From contig DATLFA010000050.1 in NCBI GenBank assembly GCA_035525225.1, forward strand, positions 49,302-113,301: 64,000 nucleotides of DNA. Reading direction: 5' to 3'. Shown in pieces: positions 61,311 to 64,000 of the stretch. Origin of the DNA: DATLFA01 sp035525225 (lineage in GTDB: Bacteria > Actinomycetota > Acidimicrobiia > Acidimicrobiales > WLNW01). Within the stretch, counting starts at the first letter, position 1. Every line of letters begins with the position of its first letter. A program made the translations under genes and the position numbers. The notes beneath the pieces were generated by a model. It did not search any database, had not been told where the DNA came from, and saw only the letters and a list, made by a program, of their open reading frames with translations.

Positions 61311-62339
61311 TTACGCAAAGAAGACCTTGGCCGCGTCGAGCAATACCGGGTCGACGACACGCACCTTACCTTTGATGTCGGCCAGAGGGACCCGTGCCAC
61401 CAGGCTGCCCCGCAGCGACATCATCGTGCCGAAGGCGCCATCGTGCACGGCCTCGACCGCAGCAACGCCCAACCACGAACACAACACCCGGTCGAACGCG
61501 CTCGGCGTGCCGCCCCGTTGCACATGCCCGAGGATCGTCACCTTCGTATCGATACCGGTACGACGACCGATCTCGGCGGCGACGATATTGGCGATGCCGC
61601 CCAGTTTGATGTGTCCGAATTGATCGCGCTCGTCGACGCCGATGTCGAGCGTGCCCTCGACCGGGCGGGCGCCTTCCGCGACGACGACGATGGTCGCGTA
61701 GCGACCGCTCTCGTGGCGCCGCACGATCGCGCGGCAGACCGCGTGGATGTCGAAGGGCTCTTCGGGCACCAAGGTCATCGCGGCGCCGCCGGCGATGCCG
61801 GCCCAGGTCGCGATGTGGCCGGTGTGTCGGCCCATGACCTCGACGACCATCACCCGGTTGTGTGATTCGGCCGTGGTGTGCAAGCGGTCGATGGCTTCGG
61901 TCGCTACCTCGACCGCGGTGATGAAGCCAAAGGTCAGGTCGGTCCCTTCGATGTCGTTGTCGATCGTCTTGGGGACGCCCACGACCGGCAGGCCCTCGTC
62001 GAACAACTCGGCGGTCGCGGCCAGTGTGCCTTCGCCACCTACGCTGACGATCGCGTCGATGCCGTTGTCGGCCAGTGTCTGGCGGACTCGGTCGACGCCG
62101 TTGGGCACGCCGAACGGCTGCACCCGCGAAGTGCCCAGCATCGTGCCGCCCCGTGGCAGCAGCCCGCGCACGCGCTCGATGTCGAGACGCATCCAGCGGT
62201 CTTCGATCACACCCAGCCAGCCATCGTGAAAGCCGATCACTTCGTCGCGATATGTGCGTTCGGCCTTGCGAACGATCGCACGGATGACTGCGTTGAGCCC
62301 GGGGCAGTCACCGCCTCCCGTGAGCACACCGATGCGCAT
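61311..62339 (-). CDS. pfkA: 6-phosphofructokinase, actinobacterial type
   Basis: This 342-residue enzyme has IGVLTGGGDCPGLNAVIRAI at the start, SVGGEGTLAATAELFDEGLP with the GGEG motif that favours ATP over pyrophosphate, VPKTIDNDIEGTD with catalytic residues, and MGRHTGHIATWAGIAGGA. VTILGHVQRGGTPSAFDR closes the site. It phosphorylates fructose-6-phosphate. ATG 62339 places the motif at residue 6. It is divergent from glpK, with the hairpin repeat between them. Confidence 0.93.
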   Translation of the reverse strand: MRIGVLTGGGDCPGLNAVIRAIVRKAERTYRDEVIGFHDGWLGVIEDRWMRLDIERVRGLLPRGGTMLGTSRVQPFGVPNGVDRVRQTLADNGIDAIVSVGGEGTLAATAELFDEGLPVVGVPKTIDNDIEGTDLTFGFITAVEVATEAIDRLHTTAESHNRVMVVEVMGRHTGHIATWAGIAGGAAMTLVPEEPFDIHAVCRAIVRRHESGRYATIVVVAEGARPVEGTLDIGVDERDQFGHIKLGGIANIVAAEIGRRTGIDTKVTILGHVQRGGTPSAFDRVLCSWLGVAAVEAVHDGAFGTMMSLRGSLVARVPLADIKGKVRVVDPVLLDAAKVFFA

Positions 62340-62364
62340 CTGGTCTCCTTCGTCCTGCGTTGCT

Positions 62365-62393
62365 TCCCGTCCGGAGGGGCCGCTCGGGCCCAC
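62365..62393. repeat. Dispersed hairpin element, single copy (site 7)
   Basis: CCCGTCCGGAGGGGCC-GCTCG-GGCCCA fits the consensus, with a 5-bp stem. It lies in the 72-bp gap between divergent pfkA and glpK and ends 18 bp before the glpK ATG. Confidence 0.7.
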
Positions 62394-62411
62394 ACTACGC
62401 TGACGGCTCTC

Positions 62412-63878
62412 ATGGCCGTGATCGCGATCGACGCTGGCACCACCGGTGTACGCGCGCTCGCGGTCGACGACGAGGGACATCCATTCACGAGCGCGTACCG
62501 AGAGCTGGCGCAGCACTATCCCCGCCCGGGTTGGGTCGAACACGACGCGACCGAGATCTGGGACCTCGCGGTCACGGTACTCGACGAGGTCGTGCGCGCG
62601 ATCGACCGCCCCATCGCCGCTATCGCCATCACCAACCAGCGCGAGACCATCGTGGTGTGGGACCGACGTACCGGGCGGCCGTTGCATCGGGCCATCGTCT
62701 GGCAGGATCGGCGCACCGCGTCCCGCTGCGCGGCGCTCGAACCGCATCTGTCCGAGATACGCGCACGCACCGGCCTGGTGCTCGATCCGTACTTCTCGGC
62801 GACCAAGATCGACTGGTTGTTGCGCAACGGTGATCTCGATGAGGGCGCGGACCTCGCGTTCGGCACGGTCGACACGTGGCTCGCGTGGAACCTCACGGGC
62901 GGCGCATCGTTCGTCACCGATCCTTCCAACGCATCACGGACGATGCTGTACGACATTCGCGCGCAGCGATGGTCGCACGATCTCATGGCGCTGTTCGACA
63001 TACCGATCGATGTGATGGCCGATGTCGTGCCATCATCGTCGACCTTCGGTCGGACCATCGCGCTCGGCGCGCTGCCATCGGGTGTACCGGTATCGTCGAT
63101 GCTGGGCGACCAACAGGCCGCGTTGTTCGGTCAGGTCTGTTTCGAGCCGGGCATGGCGAAGAACACGTACGGCACGGGCTCGTTCGTCTTGATGAACGTC
63201 GGCGACGTATGCCCACCGCCTTCCGAAGGCCTGTTGACGACCGTCGCGTGGCAACTCGACGACGGTTCGTTCACGTACGCGCTCGAGGGCGCGATCTTCG
63301 TGACCGGCGCGGCGATCCAGTGGCTGCGCGACGGCATCGGGATGATCACCGATGCCCGCGACATCGGCCCGCTCGCAGAGTCGGTGCCCGACAGCGGCGG
63401 CGTCGTGTTCGTACCCGCGTTCACCGGCCTCGGCAGCCCATGGTGGGACCCGCACGCGCGGGGCGCGATCGTCGGCCTGACCCGCGGCAGCGGACGGGCC
63501 GAGTTGGCTCGCGCGTGCGTCGAAGCGATGGCGTACCAGACCCGCGATGTCGTCGATGCCATGGTCCAGGCCAGCGGACGGCCTCTCGCCGAATTGCGCG
63601 TCGACGGTGGTGCGTCGGCGATGGATCTCTTGTTGCACCTACAGGCCGATCAGCTCGGCGTGTCCGTCGTCCGCGCCGCCACCACAGAGACCACCGCTCT
63701 CGGCGCGGCCTACGCCGCAGGGGTCGGGTGTGGGCTGTGGACCACCGCCGACATCGCCCGCCAGTGGAAGCCGGGAGCCCGAGTCGAGCCGACCTGCGAT
63801 CGCCGCGCCGCCGACGCCGGCCACGCCCGTTGGCTCCGTGCCGTCGAGCGTTCACGCGCCTGGGTCATCGACGACTGA
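62412..63878 (+). CDS. glpK: Glycerol kinase
   Basis: This 488-residue FGGY kinase begins VIAIDAGTTGVRALAVDDEG, with AITNQRETIVVWDRRTGRPL and AIVWQDRRTASRC next. MAKNTYGTGSFVLMNVGD is the ATP-binding loop, and GLGSPWWDPHARGAIVGLTR and ELRVDGGASAMDLLLHLQAD are the late motifs. It makes glycerol-3-phosphate. Its product and that of pfkA both feed glycolysis. ATG 62412 was used. Confidence 0.94.
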   Translation: MAVIAIDAGTTGVRALAVDDEGHPFTSAYRELAQHYPRPGWVEHDATEIWDLAVTVLDEVVRAIDRPIAAIAITNQRETIVVWDRRTGRPLHRAIVWQDRRTASRCAALEPHLSEIRARTGLVLDPYFSATKIDWLLRNGDLDEGADLAFGTVDTWLAWNLTGGASFVTDPSNASRTMLYDIRAQRWSHDLMALFDIPIDVMADVVPSSSTFGRTIALGALPSGVPVSSMLGDQQAALFGQVCFEPGMAKNTYGTGSFVLMNVGDVCPPPSEGLLTTVAWQLDDGSFTYALEGAIFVTGAAIQWLRDGIGMITDARDIGPLAESVPDSGGVVFVPAFTGLGSPWWDPHARGAIVGLTRGSGRAELARACVEAMAYQTRDVVDAMVQASGRPLAELRVDGGASAMDLLLHLQADQLGVSVVRAATTETTALGAAYAAGVGCGLWTTADIARQWKPGARVEPTCDRRAADAGHARWLRAVERSRAWVIDD

Positions 63879-63933
63879 TGTGGAACGGCCTGTCAAGAGT
63901 TCGTTTCGATAAGTGTTGGGAGTGTTTTTTGGG

Positions 63934-63957
63934 CGCGGGCGAGCTTGCTCGCCCGCG
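63934..63957. terminator. Hairpin after glpK
   Basis: An 11-bp perfect stem, CGCGGGCGAGC and its complement, surrounds TT. A run of six T lies just before it at 63925-63930, so it would also work as a terminator for a minus-strand transcript from the right. Confidence 0.55.
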
Positions 63958-64000
63958 TTGTTGGCGATGAGCAGGCGGCGGGGCCTCGGGGTCAAGACGC

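Noticed and set aside
1..64000. tRNA, rRNA, insertion sequence or prophage genes
   Set aside because: None could be recognised by eye; no transposase or integrase motifs were found in any frame.

Overview
The window is high-GC, gene-dense bacterial chromosome from an actinobacterium, probably Acidimicrobiia or a close relative. The phylum call rests on a PafE/Bpa-type proteasome activator, an MtrA/MtrB-like two-component pair followed by a GerMN lipoprotein, a DUF3040 membrane protein, SepF and DivIVA beside ftsZ, a polyprenol-phosphate mannose synthase, and frequent GTG starts. The class call is inference. No rRNA, tRNA, CRISPR array, insertion sequence or prophage was seen.

Layout. 1-4.7 kb: a partial membrane-protein gene, a YyaL-type thioredoxin-domain protein, an EamA transporter, a metallophosphoesterase and a VOC protein. 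4.7-6.05 kb: a decayed stretch with a truncated, twice-frameshifted methyltransferase abutting a frameshifted TetR gene. 6.0-15.7 kb: minus-strand operons of oxidoreductases (two SDRs, two zinc alcohol dehydrogenases, two AhpD/CMD-family proteins, a thiolase with its DUF35 partner, a nitroreductase). These hold the main discovery: two genes with in-frame UGA codons that read as selenocysteine, a CxxU AhpD-like protein and a UGSC-family protein. Each UGA is followed at 17-18 nt by a bacterial SECIS-like hairpin loop.

16-24 kb: dnaE, a frameshifted enoyl-CoA hydratase, bpa, an alkaline-phosphatase-fold hydrolase, an Rrf2 regulator and rluD. 24-43.4 kb: a complete-looking division and cell-wall (dcw) cluster on the minus strand, transcribed mraZ-rsmH-ftsL-like-ftsI-murE-mraY-ftsW-murG-murC-murB-ftsQ-ftsZ-pgeF-yggS-sepF-divIVA-dksA-like-lspA-rluD. 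Most genes from rsmH to murB overlap by about 4 bp. murF and murD are missing from their usual places. A promoter with 10-bp-phased MraZ boxes precedes mraZ.

43.5-64 kb: a lipoate-ligase-like gene and HNH nuclease, a ROK kinase, a MoxR/DUF58/transglutaminase operon, dinB, methyltransferases, a Nudix hydrolase, a mannosyltransferase, threonine aldolase, an inositol monophosphatase, the MtrAB-like operon, phosphofructokinase and glycerol kinase.

A second theme is repeats. A roughly 30-33-bp element with a covarying hairpin (GCTCG or GCTC loop) occurs at seven places, often in tandem, mostly between genes. In one case two copies sit in frame inside yggS and add 22 residues. Other tandem repeats extend MurG, the FtsL-like protein and DivIVA. 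All calls come from reading the sequence; no database search was run.
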